A stretch of 23,910 nucleotides of DNA. Origin: a virus. The position numbers and the translations under genes were made by a program. The notes under the pieces were generated by a model. It did no database searches, had not been told where the DNA came from, and saw only the letters and a program-made list of their open reading frames with translations. Shown here one piece after another: positions 23,024 to 23,910 of this stretch. The stretch lies in IMG/VR virus record IMGVR_UViG_3300030117_000893, positions 1-23,910 of that record. One strand, written 5' to 3'. How positions within the stretch are numbered: the stretch's first letter is position 1; each line of letters opens with the position of its first letter.

Positions 23024-23278
23024 AAATTGAACACGTTGGAAGAGGAGACAGGGGCGCGCTGACTTATACCCTAAGCAAAATCTGGCTACCACACATTCCC
23101 AGTGTTCCGATTGCTGTTAACCTGCAATTATTCTCATGGCTATTGGCCATGAGTGCAGGGCAATCGGCATAGAGTTCAACAAGAATAGGGATAGGCGATT
23201 CTTGTTGTAGCCAGATTTTGCATAGGGAAAAGTCAGACAAGGTGCGCCCCTGCCGTCCTCTTCCGGCCGGTTCAATTT
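23024..23278. ncRNA. Large multibranched inverted-repeat element, possible phage ncRNA or DNA site
   Basis: The ends pair over about 56 bp interrupted by small loops. The segments are 23024-23032/23270-23278 (9 bp), 23038-23046/23256-23264 (9), 23049-23060/241-252 of the 23 kb block (about 11-12 with wobbles), 23060-23065/23230-23235 (6), 23069-23073/23223-23227 (5) and 23075-23089/23207-23221 (15, perfect). Inside are a weak hairpin (23091-23105), a three-segment hairpin (23107-23114/23160-23167, 23121-23126/23154-23159, 23133-23140/23146-23153) and a 9-bp hairpin (23178-23186/23198-23206). This is a four-way junction layout. It ends 43 bases before the rightward gene. It is not a tRNA, and I cannot match it to a named RNA. 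Confidence 0.65.
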
Positions 23279-23321
23279 GGGGCCACAAACTAAAACATAG
23301 TCAAGTATATAGGAGAATGAA

Positions 23322-23846
23322 ATGGCTAGATCAAAAGTAGATACTAAAGCATTAGATGAAGCAAACAATGTTGACACAACACAGACAGACGCAACCGCTG
23401 TTACTTATGCGCTAGAATATGCAACCATCAGATTTGAGGAATTAATCGAACTATTTGGTGGTACTGAGTGGCAGAAAGAAAATGTTGCCAGAGGTTTTGT
23501 ATCTCAGGCAGAATATTTAATTTCCAATAAAAATAAACAGATCACAAAATATGCAATGGAGGTTCAAATAGCTGAAGAGAATAAAGAACGAGGTATGGCC
23601 ATGTCTCAGACAGCCATAGAAAAAGCTCAGTTTCTTCAGGAGAATTGCGAAATAGAATTAGAAGATTTACAGCTTTATTTGCAGTCTTCTAAAACCGCAT
23701 ACGCTTCATGCGTAGGTAAAAAGTACGAGCCGTTGCAAAAACGCACTGTACCGAACAAGACCCACCGTTCAGCAGCGCAACGCCTCGCAGATCAACAGGC
23801 CGAGCAGAAAAAGGTCGACGCAGCCGTTAAGAAATACGGCAAGTAA
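23322..23846 (+). CDS. Hypothetical phage protein, helical, rightward
   Basis: The 174-residue protein is the only clear gene on the plus strand. The ATG has an AGGAG ribosome binding site 6 bases upstream (23311-23315). The N-terminus is Asp/Thr/Ala-rich, and the middle is a long charged helix (ITKYAMEVQIAEENKERG and on to QENCEIELEDLQLYL). The C-terminus is basic (RSAAQRLADQQAEQKKVDAAVKKYGK). The pattern suggests an oligomeric, possibly nucleic acid-binding protein. I do not recognise a family. It is a single-gene unit closed by a strong terminator, and it is transcribed away from the late operon, so it may be an early or separately controlled gene. Confidence 0.75.
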   Translation: MARSKVDTKALDEANNVDTTQTDATAVTYALEYATIRFEELIELFGGTEWQKENVARGFVSQAEYLISNKNKQITKYAMEVQIAEENKERGMAMSQTAIEKAQFLQENCEIELEDLQLYLQSSKTAYASCVGKKYEPLQKRTVPNKTHRSAAQRLADQQAEQKKVDAAVKKYGK

Positions 23847-23868
23847 TACCTCCCAAACCTCGAGAACT

Positions 23869-23896
23869 GGAGCGGCTTCGGTCGCTCCTTTTTTTT
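23869..23896 (+). terminator. Rho-independent terminator
   Basis: An 8-bp stem (23869-23876/23881-23888, one G-T wobble) is capped by a TTCG loop and followed directly by eight Ts (23889-23896). It lies 22 bases after the stop of the rightward 174-codon gene and should end its transcript. Confidence 0.93.
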
Positions 23897-23910
23897 ATGA
23901 CCACCAAAAA

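Noticed and set aside
23024-23278. Retron ncRNA or group II intron
   Set aside because: No reverse transcriptase is visible in the window and no domain V-like or msr/msd signature was recognised. Sequence to the right of the window could change this.
23024-23278. tRNA or tmRNA gene
   Set aside because: No cloverleaf, T-loop or CCA end can be formed. The pairing is a long closing stem with hairpins instead.
23064-23377. Two leftward open frames across the multibranched element
   Set aside because: They overlap each other and the start of the rightward gene. They have no ribosome binding sites and no protein-like features.
23897-23910. ATG directly after the terminator as the start of a next gene
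   Set aside because: Only 14 bases remain and there is no ribosome binding site before it.

Overview
The window is a piece of a tailed double-stranded DNA phage with a short tail (podovirus, T7-type virion module). The bases are AT-rich over most of its length: 18 of 60 bases at 5401-5460 are G or C. The tail-appendage proteins carry marine-phage style modules: an N-terminus starting MAGYIG, a 'VYLNGVKILDG' fibre domain, VAGIxxNVTT repeats and a self-cleaving S74 chaperone. I infer a phage of a low-GC, probably marine bacterium. Nothing in the window identifies the host. No integrase, RNA polymerase, lysis gene, tRNA or CRISPR array is visible.

Layout, read leftward on the minus strand from about 22.7 kb. 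The terminase small subunit comes first. After a 152-base gap there is a run of eleven tiny, mostly lysine-rich genes (22173 down to 19779), including an HNH endonuclease. Four of these small genes are under 60 codons. Next come the terminase large subunit, a small MCFG protein, the portal, a Bbp19-like gene, the scaffold, a GNAT-like gene, the major capsid protein and a small head-decoration candidate. Then come tail tubular proteins A and B, three internal virion (DNA ejection) proteins, a T7-fibre-like adaptor, two small beta-rich tail proteins, an S74 tail spike and a fibre gene that runs off the left edge. Genes are packed with ATGA or TAATG junctions or a few bases of spacing. This looks like one long late operon in which terminases, head, tail and ejection proteins are made together.

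The right end is different. From 22710 to 23321 there is no convincing gene. The stretch is much richer in G+C (39 of 60 bases at 22861-22920) and densely self-complementary. It has a pair of operator-like inverted repeats, five consecutive stem-loops, and a 255-base element closed by about 56 base pairs of interrupted stem that carries two strong hairpins and one weak one. It lies between the leftward late operon and a rightward 174-codon gene of unknown function (23322-23846) that ends in a textbook rho-independent terminator. This island is the best candidate for something undescribed: a large structured phage RNA, or a DNA site for packaging or replication.
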